A stretch of 64,000 nt of DNA, from NCBI RefSeq assembly GCF_036226365.1, contig NZ_CP108462.1, forward strand, positions 9,532,501 through 9,596,500, read 5' to 3'. This document shows positions 34,340-43,712 of this stretch, in pieces. Position 1 is the first letter of the stretch. Every line of letters starts with the position of its first letter. Source of the DNA: Streptomyces sp. NBC_01262. GTDB lineage: Bacteria; Actinomycetota; Actinomycetes; Streptomycetales; Streptomycetaceae. Both the position numbers and the translations under genes were made by a program. Below the pieces are notes generated by a model, which saw nothing but the letters and a program-made list of their open reading frames with translations, did no database searches and was not told the DNA's origin.

Positions 34340-34642
34340 CTACACGGCCTCGGCGGACCGTTTCGGCAACGCCTCCTGCTTCACGGCCGTACGCGCGTCC
34401 ACGAGGTCCTCGCGCTTGATCGTCTGCCACCAGTCGTCCGTCGCGATCCGCCCCGCCAGATCCCGCAGCCGCTCCCGCAGCCCCGCCGTCTGATCCAACT
34501 GCTCCGGCGTCCAGGGTCGGCCGCCGGTCTCGGGATCAATCGGTGGAGTGGGGATCGAGTCCAGCTCCGCCTCAGTGGAGTACCACGCCCGCTGCAGCTC
34601 AAGGAGCCGCTCCGGAGTATCGAAGGTTTTGGGTTCGGCCAT
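34340..34642 (-). CDS. Hypothetical protein, 100 residues
   Basis: The product begins MAEPKTFDTPERLLELQRAW, continues TPPIDPETGGRPWTPEQLDQ and ends with a helical segment and KQEALPKRSAEAV. It is a soluble, helical and charged protein of a type common in Streptomyces genomes and without assigned function. It is flanked by a methyltransferase remnant and a divergent membrane protein gene. Confidence 0.65.
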   Translation of the reverse strand: MAEPKTFDTPERLLELQRAWYSTEAELDSIPTPPIDPETGGRPWTPEQLDQTAGLRERLRDLAGRIATDDWWQTIKREDLVDARTAVKQEALPKRSAEAV

Positions 34643-34891
34643 GATGGGATCGTATGTTCGACTTCGCAGCCCGCTCCGCGCGGCACGCCACTCGTACCGG
34701 CCCGGTCGCGAGTTGAGCTCGCTAATGTGGTTCGCGGTTACCTCACCTCCGAACCCGTGTACGGGGCGGCCGCCGGTCGTGCCGGAGTGGACGGCGAACC
34801 CCCGACGACCACGCGGAGATCCCCTTCCGCGGATACCACTTGGTCGTAAAGCTTTGAACCGCAGGTTGGTCCGAAAGGGGGTGCCTCTGTC

Positions 34892-35737
34892 ATGGGATTC
34901 GTGTTCCTGCTGGCCTGGCTGGCCGTCCTGCTGACGGGCGGTCTGGCGCTGTTATCGGCCTGGCGTTGGGTGGCGATCCGCACTCGCCCGCGAGTGAACT
35001 GCAATGAGGCCGCCGGGGCCGTGGGCAAGGCGGTCCTTCTCGTCGGGCGGACCGCCGCTGGCCCGGTACTGTCCGTGCCGGGCGGCAAAGGGACCTACGT
35101 GGCATGTCACACGGTGGAGGTCCAGGTACGCACCGTGAGCGACAACTACACCTATGGGAACGAGGTGACCGAGACGACGGAGACGACCGAGACGACCGAG
35201 ACGGAGGGCGATGAGGGGTTGTACGGCGCTGGCGGCACGCGGGTTGCCCTCGCCGCGGCGGTAGGTCGCCGTCCGCTGTTCCTCGGCCGCGTCCCGATGA
35301 TGAGTCGCACCCTCTCGAATCGCTGGTGGCGCGATGAACTGCGGGTGACCCGAACCACTTTCGCGGTGTCAGCCGACGTGTCGGTGATCGCTCTGGGCGT
35401 GGTCGAAGCCGAGGCCGGTAGTGGGAGGTGCCAGCTCGCCTATGGCAACGCGGCCGACGGTTCGATCTGCGGTGATCTGTCCGAGTTGAACCGGCGCTGC
35501 GCCATCGACCTGCGGGCGCGGTCGGCGGTGGCGCTCGCCATGACCGGTGTGGCGATCTGGCTGAGTGTTGGCATCGGGTGGCCCCCGTTCCATTGGCCCC
35601 TGATCCACTTGCCGCCGGCCCCTGTCCGGTGCGCGCCGCTGCTCAACGACGAGTGCCCGGATGTGGTCGACGTCCTCGATCTTCCCGGCTCGTTTCGTAG
35701 TCCCGTGCCTGCGGTACTCGACACCCCGAGAGTCTGA
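34892..35737 (+). CDS. Membrane protein of unknown function with TET repeats
   Basis: The product is 281 residues; a G-rich site precedes the ATG by about 10 bp. Transmembrane segments lie at residues 3-25 and about 213-233. The domain between shows VGRTAAGPVLSVPGGKGTYV and LFLGRVPMMSRTL. A threonine/glutamate run from a short GAGACG-type tandem repeat (35168-35205) sits near residue 95. A TTA codon is present early (ALLSA). The two-helix layout recalls GIDE/MULAN-like bacterial membrane proteins, but that is only a shape resemblance. Confidence 0.65.
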   Translation: MGFVFLLAWLAVLLTGGLALLSAWRWVAIRTRPRVNCNEAAGAVGKAVLLVGRTAAGPVLSVPGGKGTYVACHTVEVQVRTVSDNYTYGNEVTETTETTETTETEGDEGLYGAGGTRVALAAAVGRRPLFLGRVPMMSRTLSNRWWRDELRVTRTTFAVSADVSVIALGVVEAEAGSGRCQLAYGNAADGSICGDLSELNRRCAIDLRARSAVALAMTGVAIWLSVGIGWPPFHWPLIHLPPAPVRCAPLLNDECPDVVDVLDLPGSFRSPVPAVLDTPRV

Positions 35738-35852
35738 TGAACCTAGCCCTGAGTATTTCGTGCGGCCAGCGCAACTGGAGGTGACCTCGTGTAGGTGACC
35801 AAGGTTCATCCGCTCGTCGTCTGCCGGTGCGAGTCCGGTCCGGGCAGTTGCC

Positions 35853-36244
35853 GTGCGCGATCAACAGATCGACGGCGGCGACCGGGTTCGTCAGACCGGC
35901 GACGTGTGCTCGCAGCTGCTGGTGCAGCTGACTGGCACCCGGCATGAACCGTACTGGACGCGGAACGTCACGCTCGACGCCTACCGGGCTGTCAATCAGG
36001 ACGACGCGGCCCAGACCCTCCAGACCTGGGCCGGGCATCACGGACCTCTCCCCAACACCCTGGAGGACGTCTTGGTGCGTGAGGTGTATCCCACTGTCCG
36101 GACAGTCACGAACTGCTACGAACTCCTGGAACTGGCCGCGAGGCACTCCACGACTGGGGAGGCGTGCACATCGACTTCCACGAGTTCGTAGCCATCGATC
36201 GCCAGGCGTCTTCCTTGACCCTGATCATCGCCGCCGCCGACTGA
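35853..36244 (+). pseudogene. Hypothetical protein gene with frameshift
   Basis: From the GTG at 35853 the frame reads TGDVCSQLLVQLTGTRHEPY, WTRNVTLDAYRAVNQDDAAQ and NTLEDVLVREVYPTVRTVTN. Near 36135 it shifts to REALHDWGGVHIDFHEFVAI, then DRQASSLTLIIAAAD and a stop at 36244. The two parts together look like one conserved Streptomyces protein of about 130 residues. Function unknown. Confidence 0.5.
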
Positions 36245-36414
36245 CACTGGGAGCACCCCCCACGCCAGATCAGCACCCGCACCAACGCATCATCACCAAC
36301 GCCAGCACAGCCGATCAACGGCTACGAATATCTTGTAAGAGTCTGAATTACGACGTCGTAGCCACCCAGGAACAACAGCTGCTCGCCCGGCTCTTTGGTG
36401 TCACCGCATGCACA

Positions 36415-36472
36415 GCGACCTGGGCGGGCGACAGGGCGCCGGGACACCGCCCCTGTCGCCCGCCCAGGTCGC
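36415..36472. terminator. Terminator of pyruvate carboxylase gene
   Basis: A perfect 22-bp inverted repeat: GCGACCTGGGCGGGCGACAG (36415-) with its complement ending at 36472, separated by a 14-nt loop. The inner arm touches the stop codon of the minus-strand gene. The stretch 36245-36414 holds no recognised gene. Confidence 0.9.
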
Positions 36473-39400
36473 TACGCGATCTCAACGAGGAGGTCGCCGC
36501 CCTCCACCTGCTGGATGCGGTTGATGGCAAGCCGGCTCACCCTCCCGGCCTTGGAAGCGGTGATCGTGGCCTCCATCTTCATTGCCTCGATGGTGGCGAC
36601 CATGGCACCGGCCTGCACCAGGTCGCCCACAGCCACGGCGAGCGTCACGACGCCGGCGAACGGTGCCGCGACATGGCGGGGGTTGGTGCGATCGGCCCTC
36701 TCGGCCGCCGGGATGGCCGAGGCCGCGGCCCGGTCGCGTACCTGGATTGGCCGGAGCTGGCCGTTGAGGGTCGACATGACGGTACGCAGGCCCCGTTCGT
36801 CGGCCTCGCCGATGGCCTGGAGCTCGATGAGGAGCCGTACGCCGGGCTCCAGGTCCACGGCGTACTCCTGGCCCGGGCGCAGGCCGTAGAAGAAGTCCTT
36901 GCTGTCCAGCACGCTGGTGTCGCCGTAAGCCTGACGCTGGGTCTCGAAGTCGCGCGTCGGGCCGGGGAACAGCAGGCGGTTGAGCGTCGAGCGACGGGAC
37001 TTCTCCAGGCCCTCACGCTCCTGGATGCTCAGCGGTTCCAGGGGTCTGGCCTGGGCGCGGCCCCGCAGGGCCTTGCTGCGGAACGGTTCCGGCCAGCCGC
37101 CGGGCGGTGTGCCCAGCTCGCCGCGCAGGAAGCCGATGACGGAGTCGGGGATGTCGTACCGGTCCGGGTTCTGCTCGAAGTCCTCCGGCGCCACCCCGGC
37201 GCCGACCATGTGCAGGGCGAGATCGCCGACCACCTTGGAGGACGGGGTCACCTTCACCAGCCGGCCCAGGATGCGGTCGGCGGCGGCGTACACCGCCTCG
37301 ATCTCCTCGAAGCGGTCGCCGAGACCAAGGGCGACAGCCTGGGTCCGCAGGTTCGAGAGCTGGCCCCCGGGGATCTCGTGGTGGTAGACGCGTCCGGTCG
37401 GCGATGCCAGGCCGGCCTCGAAGGGTGCGTAGATCCTGCGGACGCTTTCCCAGTACGGCTCCAGGTCGCCGACGGCCTGCAGGCCGAGTTCGGTGGGGCG
37501 GTCGGAGTGGTCGGTCGCAGCGACGATCGCCGACAGCGAGGGCTGCGAGGTGGTGCCCGCCATCGACGCGACCGCCCCGTCGACCGCGTCCGCGCCGGCC
37601 TGGATGGCGGCGAGGTACGTGGCGAGCTGACCGCCGGCGGTGTCGTGGGTGTGCAGGTGAACGGGCAGGTCGAACTCGCGGCGCAGCGCGGAGACGAGCT
37701 TGGCCGCGGCGGGGGCGCGCAGCAGGCCGGCCATGTCCTTGACGGCCAGGACGTGGGCACCTGCCGCCACGATCTCCTCGGCCAGGCGGAGGTAGTAGTC
37801 CAGGGTGTACAGGCGCTCGTTCGGGTCGGACAGGTCGGAGGTGTAGCACAGGGCGACCTCGGCGACGGCTGTGCCGGTCTCCCGTACGGCGTCGATGGCG
37901 GGCCGCATCTGCCCGACGTCGTTGAGCGCGTCGAAGATCCGGAAGATGTCGATGCCGGTGGCGGCCGCCTCCTGCACGAACGCGTCGGTCACCTCCGTCG
38001 GGTAAGGGGTGTAGCCCACGGTGTTGCGGCCCCGCAGCAGCATCTGAAGGCAGATGTTGGGCACCGCCTCGCGCAGTGCCGCCAGCCGCTCCCACGGGTC
38101 CTCGGCAAGGAAGCGCAGGGCCACGTCGTAGGTGGCGCCGCCCCAGCACTCCAGGGACAGCAACCCGGGCAGGGTGCGCGCCACGGTCGGGGCGACGGCG
38201 AGGAGATCCTTGGTGCGTACCCGGGTGGCGAGCAGCGACTGATGGGCGTCGCGAAACGTAGTGTCGGTGACGCCGAGGGTCGGCGACTCGCGCAGCCGGC
38301 GGGCGAAGCCGTCAGGGCCGAGTTCGACAAGCCGCTGCCGGGAGCCGGCCGGCGGCTCGCCCGCGGGCAGCGGCGGCAGCTTGGTGACCGGGTCGATCAG
38401 CTCGGGCCGCTCGCCGTGCGGCTTGTTCACCGTGATGTCGGCCAGGTAGGTGAGCAGTTTGGTGCCGCGGTCGGCAGAGGAACGTGAGGTGAGCAGGTGC
38501 GGGCGCTGCTCGATGAACGAGGTCGTGACCCGTCCGGCCTGGAAGTCCGGGTCGTCGAGCACCGCTTGGAGGAACGGGATGTTCGTGGCGACGCCGCGGA
38601 TGCGGAACTCGGCCACCGCGCGCCGGGCCCGGCCGATCGCGGAGCCGAAGTCCCGGCCGCGGCAGGTGAGTTTGACCAGCATCGAATCGAAGTGCGCGCT
38701 GATCTCCGTACCGGCATGCGTGGTTCCGCCGTCCAGGCGGATGCCGGAGCCGCCGGGGGAGCGGTAGGCGCTGATACTGCCGGTGTCCGGGCGGAATCCG
38801 TTGGCCGGGTCCTCCGTGGTGATACGGCACTGGAGGGCTGCGCCCCGCAGGGTGACCGTGTCCTGGGACAGCCCGAGGTCGGCGAGCGTCTCCCCGGAGG
38901 CGATGCGCAGCTGGGCCTGCACCAGGTCGACGTCGGTGACCTCCTCGGTCACGGTGTGCTCGACCTGGATGCGCGGGTTCATCTCGATGAAGACGTGGTT
39001 GCCCTCGCGGTCGAGCAGGAACTCCACCGTGCCCGCGTTGAGGTAGCCGATCTCGCGGGCGAAGCGCACGGCGTCGTCGCAGATCCGCTCCCGCAGCACC
39101 GGGTCGAGGTTGGGCGCGGGCGCCAGCTCGATCACCTTCTGGTGGCGGCGCTGCACCGAGCAGTCACGCTCGAAGAGGTGGATGACGTTGCCCTGCCCGT
39201 CGGCGAGGATCTGCACCTCGATGTGACGCGGGTCGATGACCGCCTTCTCCAGGAAGACGGTGGGGTCCCCGAACGCGGAGGCGGCCTCGCGGGACGCCGC
39301 CTCGATGGACTCGCGCAGCAGTGCCCGGTCCTCGACGCGGCGCATCCCGCGCCCTCCGCCGCCGGCGACCGCCTTGACGAAGACCGGGAATCCGACCTCC

Positions 39401-39846
39401 TCGGCTGCACGCACCAGCTCGTCGACATCGTTGGAGGGAGCCGACGAGCCCAGCACCGGCACCCCAGCCGCCCGTGCGGCGGCCACCGCCCGCGCTTTGT
39501 TCCCGGTCAGCTCAAGAGTGGCCGCGCTGGGCCCCACGAACGTGATGCCCGCCTCCTCACAGGCCCGGGCCAGCTCCGGATTCTCGGACAGGAACCCGTA
39601 CCCCGGGTACACCGCATCGGCTCCCGCCCGGCGCGCCGCACCGACGATTTCCTGCACGGAGAGATAGGCCCGTACCGGATGCCCGGGCTCGCCGATCTCA
39701 TACGCCTCGTCCGCCTTCAGCCGGTGAAGCGAATTACGGTCCTCGTGGGGAAAGACGGCGACCGTGCGCGCACCCAGCTCATAGCCGGCGCGAAACGCGC
39801 GAATCGCGATCTCGCCACGGTTGGCGACCAGCACCTTGCGGAACAT
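36472..39846 (-). CDS. pyc: Pyruvate carboxylase
   Basis: The product is 1124 residues, the normal length for a single-chain pyruvate carboxylase, which makes oxaloacetate from pyruvate, bicarbonate and ATP. Order: biotin carboxylase (start FRKVLVANRGEIAIRAFRAG; ATP-grasp loop AVAGGGGRGM; EMNPRIQVEHTVTEEV), carboxyltransferase (VTDTTFRDAHQSLLATRVRT; LHTHDTAGGQL), the allosteric linker, and the biotin carrier domain with IEAMKMEATI, where Lys1090 would carry biotin. GAAGGGA precedes the ATG. It is monocistronic, ending at its own terminator. It is the only clear central-metabolism gene here. Confidence 0.97.
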   Translation of the reverse strand: MFRKVLVANRGEIAIRAFRAGYELGARTVAVFPHEDRNSLHRLKADEAYEIGEPGHPVRAYLSVQEIVGAARRAGADAVYPGYGFLSENPELARACEEAGITFVGPSAATLELTGNKARAVAAARAAGVPVLGSSAPSNDVDELVRAAEEVGFPVFVKAVAGGGGRGMRRVEDRALLRESIEAASREAASAFGDPTVFLEKAVIDPRHIEVQILADGQGNVIHLFERDCSVQRRHQKVIELAPAPNLDPVLRERICDDAVRFAREIGYLNAGTVEFLLDREGNHVFIEMNPRIQVEHTVTEEVTDVDLVQAQLRIASGETLADLGLSQDTVTLRGAALQCRITTEDPANGFRPDTGSISAYRSPGGSGIRLDGGTTHAGTEISAHFDSMLVKLTCRGRDFGSAIGRARRAVAEFRIRGVATNIPFLQAVLDDPDFQAGRVTTSFIEQRPHLLTSRSSADRGTKLLTYLADITVNKPHGERPELIDPVTKLPPLPAGEPPAGSRQRLVELGPDGFARRLRESPTLGVTDTTFRDAHQSLLATRVRTKDLLAVAPTVARTLPGLLSLECWGGATYDVALRFLAEDPWERLAALREAVPNICLQMLLRGRNTVGYTPYPTEVTDAFVQEAAATGIDIFRIFDALNDVGQMRPAIDAVRETGTAVAEVALCYTSDLSDPNERLYTLDYYLRLAEEIVAAGAHVLAVKDMAGLLRAPAAAKLVSALRREFDLPVHLHTHDTAGGQLATYLAAIQAGADAVDGAVASMAGTTSQPSLSAIVAATDHSDRPTELGLQAVGDLEPYWESVRRIYAPFEAGLASPTGRVYHHEIPGGQLSNLRTQAVALGLGDRFEEIEAVYAAADRILGRLVKVTPSSKVVGDLALHMVGAGVAPEDFEQNPDRYDIPDSVIGFLRGELGTPPGGWPEPFRSKALRGRAQARPLEPLSIQEREGLEKSRRSTLNRLLFPGPTRDFETQRQAYGDTSVLDSKDFFYGLRPGQEYAVDLEPGVRLLIELQAIGEADERGLRTVMSTLNGQLRPIQVRDRAAASAIPAAERADRTNPRHVAAPFAGVVTLAVAVGDLVQAGAMVATIEAMKMEATITASKAGRVSRLAINRIQQVEGGDLLVEIA

Positions 39847-39975
39847 GTCCCGATCCCTTCAGCCCTGCCGGCCACGAGCACACGACGGTGCCGGCCGGCC
39901 CCTGCCGTGCCACGCCGCAACAGTAGATGACCCATTCCACAGGATCGGCTGCGCGCACGGCATACCAGGCGCGCG

Positions 39976-40107
39976 GTGTGCGCCGACTTCGCATATGAAC
40001 GTGTCGAGTTCCACGGCGAGAACAACCACGTCCACCTCCTCGTGGACTGCCCGCCCAAAGCAGCCCTGTCCAAGCCGGCCGCTCCCTCAAGGGCGTCAGC
40101 TCGCGCA
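39976..40107 (+). pseudogene. IS200/IS605 TnpA remnant
   Basis: The frame reads CADFAYERVEFHGENNHVHL then LVDCPPKAALSK. NHVHLLV is the HUH motif of the Y1 transposase TnpA. The sequence shifts frame after about 45 codons (continuing SLKGVSSRRLR) and then merges into a palindromic repeat. The Tyr helix and both ends are lost. Confidence 0.75.
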
Positions 40108-40114
40108 GGCTCCG

Positions 40115-40149
40115 CCTGGGGGCACCTCCCGGCCGAAGGCTGGGGGAGG
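40115..40149. repeat. Palindromic repeat common in Streptomyces
   Basis: CCTGGGGGCACCTCCCGGCC, then GAAGGCTGGGGGAGG. The ACCTCCC/GGGAGGT arms form a hairpin. I recognise this as a sequence dispersed through Streptomyces genomes; here it interrupts the TnpA remnant. Confidence 0.55.
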
Positions 40150-41199
40150 TTCCTGCCGCACTGGGACCGGTCGGCAGGCCGGTGCCGGACCTCTTCCTCA
40201 CCATGCCGGGGCCCCAGCTCCCACCCGGGCCGGACCTGCCCGAGCACGACACCGTCGGCCAGGCCTCCGTCGAAGCGGACCAAGCCGTGGACGATGGGCC
40301 CACGGGTGCTGGCACGGCGCCCGAACCGGTCACCCAGCCATACGTGCAGCAGAAGGTGGCGGCCGCGGCAGCCGACGCCGGCGGCCGCACGGCCTCCGGC
40401 CGGGCACGTGTAGCCGACGACGGCGAAACCCCGCGCCTCGACCAGGCCCAGAACCCGGGTGCGAGCACTGGCGAGCGCGAGTCCCTGCGTCAGCGAGTCA
40501 CCGTTCCCGTGCAGCGGGGATTCGACGATCCGTCGGCGAACGCGGAGGATCCGGTTGAGGCCGGAGCCCCGGCCACCGCTGCTCTCGGAGCAGATGCGCG
40601 GCGACCGGTGGGGGCGCCGCTCACGACGGTTGACCGGTACTTCACCGCGGCTTCACCGGACGCGGGGGAGGGGCCGTCAGCCCCTCGACGCTGCGCCGGT
40701 ACCTGCCGGAATTTCGCGTGTACGCCGCCTGGCAGCACATCCTCGAAGAGCAGGGCCAGGAGCCGGCACCGGTTGGTCAGGTGATTCCGAGGGCTGTCAG
40801 GATCGCGTCCCGAGAAGTGGTGTGCCGATGTGGAGTTCTCGATTCCACAGGTCACACGCGCCAGCAGGGCCGACGCCCGGGCAGGGGCCGCTCCTGCGGC
40901 CGGGGACAGCATCGACACCGCTCCACAGGAGCCTTGCCGGTCCATGCTGCGGAGGCGGTCACCGGAGCGAGGCGGTTCGGATTCCTACACCACTTCGCGG
41001 GACGCCACCCAGTACCGCGCCGGCTAATGTCACGTCCCGCTTGAACGCCTATGTCAGCACCGCCGTGCCAACAGGCGCAGCCCGCCCCGACACCCTCAAG
41101 CAAGCACAGAGGCAAGGACGCGCCACGCAGGTGTTGCTGGCGGCAATACGGCAGGTGCAGGCCGCAGTACAGCGGCTCCGAAGCCGCTGACTACCACCT
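40150..41199. other. About 1 kb without a convincing gene
   Basis: Several overlapping open frames exist but none has gene-like composition throughout. One segment at about 40690-40780, STLRRYLPEFRVYAAWQHIL then EEQGQEPAP, looks like a decayed coding scrap of unknown family. Confidence 0.4.
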
Positions 41200-41250
41200 G
41201 CGACAGCGCCCCTTCTCGGCATTCGACCTGCCGGGGAGGGGCGCTGTCGC
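41200..41250. terminator. Hairpin terminator downstream of beta-trefoil copy 2
   Basis: GCGACAGCGCCCCTTCTCGG, CA, loop TTCGACC, TG, CCGGGGAGGGGCGCTGTCGC. The arms are 22 nt with two wobble pairs. Homologous to 5180-5216. Confidence 0.8.
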
Positions 41251-41403
41251 ATGGTAGACCGCACCCTGGCCGGGGAGCCGAAGCACGACAGCTGACACAA
41301 GAACAGGCGTGTCGTCAGCCGGCGAGCGGCCGTCGTGGACAGGGCCGCCCTTTCGGGGCGGTGCCCGGGTTCGGCCGGCGACCCGGGCACCGGGTCCACG
41401 CCT

Positions 41404-41859
41404 TTACTCCATGAACTGGAAGGTCCACGCCTGGCGTTGGTCGCTGACCTCCAGTGACCTCAGAGCGATGCGGGGCGGGAAGATCCTCAGCAGGCTGAGG
41501 TCCAGGGCCAGCTCCTGGCCGTCGACGGGGCCCCCGGGGACGACGACGTGGAAAGTATGCGGCCGCGCGCTCTGGTAGAGCGCCCACTCGCGCGGCTCGG
41601 GGTACCCGACGACCGGCTTGTTCATCTCCGGGTCGCCGTCGAAGGACAGATACGTCTCGCTCCGGAGATTGCGGATCGTGTAGTTGCCGTTGCTGAGTTT
41701 CTCCAGCTGCCATTCCTGCTCGCCGGGGTTGCCGGTGGGCGGCAGCAGCACAACGGGCGTCTTGGGCTGTGACTCCCCTTCCAACATCGTGAGCAGTTGC
41801 TCGCCGGGACGGGTGATCATGTAGACGCCGTTCGGTACAGGTGCCACAGCCGACTCCAC
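41404..41859 (-). CDS. Beta-trefoil protein, copy 2
   Basis: The product is 151 residues, differing from the protein at 5296-5751 at about 16 positions, all substitutions with no gaps. The most conserved stretches are the third block (GPVDGQELALDLSLLRIFPP) and LSFDGDPEMNKPVVGYP. The pattern of mainly conservative changes and no frame damage suggests that both copies are under selection. An open frame extends 99 bp further upstream, but that reading frame is not kept in copy 1, so I start at the shared GTG. Its hairpin terminator is at 41200-41250. Confidence 0.65.
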   Translation of the reverse strand: MESAVAPVPNGVYMITRPGEQLLTMLEGESQPKTPVVLLPPTGNPGEQEWQLEKLSNGNYTIRNLRSETYLSFDGDPEMNKPVVGYPEPREWALYQSARPHTFHVVVPGGPVDGQELALDLSLLRIFPPRIALRSLEVSDQRQAWTFQFME

Positions 41860-41999
41860 TTCTGACGTGCGGTGCCCGCGCAGGGTGCCGCGATCCTTTG
41901 GGCCGACGAATCCCTTCCCCGCCAACACGCGACAAAGGTCGGAAAAGATCTGTGTCACCCATCAGGAGTACAGCGGACTCATCCCGGCGTTCGAGCAAC

Positions 42000-42188
42000 T
42001 CACTGAGGAACCCGGGGCGGGGGCTGCGGTCTCGTTCCGCCGGGACGGGCGCCGCCGCCGACCAGCTGCCAGCCTTCTTTGTAGGTCGGTTTGACCAGCA
42101 GGACGTGCCCGGAGGCGTCGCGGATCAGGACGAGAGCGCCGATGCGGCGGTGTCCGGGATGGGCGTTGTCGGTGTCGGCATGTGCCAC
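42000..42188 (-). pseudogene. NUDIX hydrolase, N-terminal fragment
   Basis: The GTG at 42188 has GGAGG 8 bp upstream. The product reads RRIGALVLIRDASGHVLLVK, PTYKEGWQLVGGGARPGGT and then loses the pattern before the Nudix box glutamates appear. It ends at the edge of the duplicated block, so the rest was removed there. The expression signals are still intact. Confidence 0.65.
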
Positions 42189-42241
42189 GGGTTGCCTCCG
42201 TTGGGTGCGGGGTGGGTGTCCGCCGTCTGGCGGTGGCAGGT

Positions 42242-42296
42242 CCGCGCGGTGGTCCGGCCCAGGTCACGGGGAGGTGGGGGCCGGACCACCGCGCGG
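42242..42296. terminator. Terminator downstream of the GS-family gene
   Basis: A perfect 19-bp stem: CCGCGCGGTGGTCCGGCCC (42242-42260) with its complement at 42278-42296, loop 17 nt. It starts four bases past the stop codon at 42300. Confidence 0.85.
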
Positions 42297-42299
42297 GGG

Positions 42300-43712
42300 T
42301 CAGGTGCCGAGGGCGTGGCGTAGCTCGATGTCGGTGACGGTGCGGTGGTGGGCGTCGAGGGTGTGTTCGGCGGCGGTGGCGTAGTGCTGGGCGACTCGTT
42401 CGGTGAACAGTCGGCCCGGCAGCGTGCTGTCGTGGAACGCGGTCAGTGCCTCGGTCAGGGTGCGGGGAACCTGTGGGGCGTCGGCGGCGTCGAGGTAGGC
42501 GTTGCCGACGCACGGTTTGGGCAGGTCCAGCTTGTGGTCGATGCCGTGCCGGATGGCGGCCAGGATCGCGGCCAGGACCAGGTAGGCGTTGGCGTCCGCG
42601 CCGGCCACCCGCACCTCCCAGTGCACGCCGTCGCCGTGGTTGACCACCCGTACCGCGCAGGTGCGGTTGTCCGTGCCCCACACGAAACGCGTCGGTGCGC
42701 CGGTGTCCGGGCGGTAGCGCTTGTAGGAGTTGGGGTACGGGGCGTAGAGCGGGGCCAGGTCCGGCAGGGCGTCGAGGAGGCCGGCGATGGCGTGCTCGAC
42801 CACGTCGGGCAGGCGGTGGCCGTCGGAGGTGACCAGCGGCTGTCCGTCGATGTGGTGCAAGGAGAGGTGGACGTGCACGCCGCTGGTGGCCCCGCCGGTG
42901 ATGGGCGCAGCCATCCACAAGGCGGTCCACCCTGCTGCGGTGGCGCAGCGCCGGACGGCGTCCTGGAGCACCAGGTGCGTGTCGGCGGCCGCCAGGGGGT
43001 CGCGCGGCGGGAAGGTCACCTCGAACTGCCCCGGACCGTGTTCGGTCTGGATGGTGCGCACCATCAGCTCGGCCTCGCGCAGTCCGAAGCGCAGTTCCTC
43101 CATGTAGGCCTCGATGGCCGGGGGGTGGTCCAGGGCGAGGTCGAGCGAGCGGGCACTGATCGGGTGGAACTGGCCGGTGCGGGCGATCCGGTCGGCGGTG
43201 CCCTGGAAGACGGTCCACTCGGCCTCGAAGCCGACGTGTGTGGTCAGGCCGTGCTCGGCGAGCAGGCCGATCTGGTCCCGCAGCATCTGGCGGGGAGCGA
43301 CCGCGATGGGGTGGCCGGAAGGGTTGACGGCGTCGGCCACGATCACGGCCGTGCTCTCCCGCCAGGGCAGGACCCGCAGCGTGTCGAGGTCCGGCCGCAG
43401 CATCAGGTCGTGCAGACCGGTGCTTAAGGAGGTCAGGGCGAAGTCGTCATACAGGTTCATGTCGGGGTCGGTGGCCAGCACGTAACTGCACAACGGCCAG
43501 CCGGGGGCGCCGGCCTCGATGCGGTCCAGGAAGGCTGTGGCGGACAGGGACTTGCCCCGCCAAGCACCGGCCATGTCCGGCAAGGCCAGCAGAACCGTGT
43601 CGACGGAGCCGTTGCCGACGAGGTGACGCAGGCGTTCCACGGCGGGGTGCGGACCCGGGATCGCGATCTGGTGACGGGGATCCTGCTGAGGCTCGGTCGT
43701 GGTGGTCGTCAT
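42300..43712 (-). CDS. Glutamine synthetase family protein (gamma-glutamyl-amine synthetase type)
   Basis: The product is 470 residues. The GS catalytic fold is clear: THVGFEAEWTVFQG (metal Glu), GQFEVTFPPRDPLAAAD, GATSGVHVHLSLHHIDGQ (metal His), NSYKRYRPDTGAPTRFVWGT then DNRTCAVRVV (substrate Arg) and AGADANAYLVLAAILAA. The loop sequence and short N-terminal domain are unlike GlnA of ammonia assimilation and closer to the GlnA3/GlnA4/PuuA group that gamma-glutamylates polyamines or ethanolamine. Its ATG overlaps the permease stop (TGATG). The substrate cannot be named from sequence. Confidence 0.85.
   Translation of the reverse strand: MTTTTTEPQQDPRHQIAIPGPHPAVERLRHLVGNGSVDTVLLALPDMAGAWRGKSLSATAFLDRIEAGAPGWPLCSYVLATDPDMNLYDDFALTSLSTGLHDLMLRPDLDTLRVLPWRESTAVIVADAVNPSGHPIAVAPRQMLRDQIGLLAEHGLTTHVGFEAEWTVFQGTADRIARTGQFHPISARSLDLALDHPPAIEAYMEELRFGLREAELMVRTIQTEHGPGQFEVTFPPRDPLAAADTHLVLQDAVRRCATAAGWTALWMAAPITGGATSGVHVHLSLHHIDGQPLVTSDGHRLPDVVEHAIAGLLDALPDLAPLYAPYPNSYKRYRPDTGAPTRFVWGTDNRTCAVRVVNHGDGVHWEVRVAGADANAYLVLAAILAAIRHGIDHKLDLPKPCVGNAYLDAADAPQVPRTLTEALTAFHDSTLPGRLFTERVAQHYATAAEHTLDAHHRTVTDIELRHALGT

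Larger units (their letters stand above)
41200..41972. repeat. Duplicated block, copy 2 (partner 5178-5872)
   Basis: See 5178-5872. The right edge, at CATCAGGAGTACAG, joins the truncated 3' end of a NUDIX gene here and a serine recombinase scrap in copy 1. Confidence 0.75.

Noticed and set aside
35168..35205. GAGACG-type microsatellite considered as a regulatory repeat
   Set aside because: It lies inside a coding frame and encodes a Thr/Glu run; no separate function is needed.
35944..38487. Plus-strand frame of about 850 codons opposite pyruvate carboxylase
   Set aside because: It is antisense to an unmistakable pyc gene and lacks any recognisable domain.
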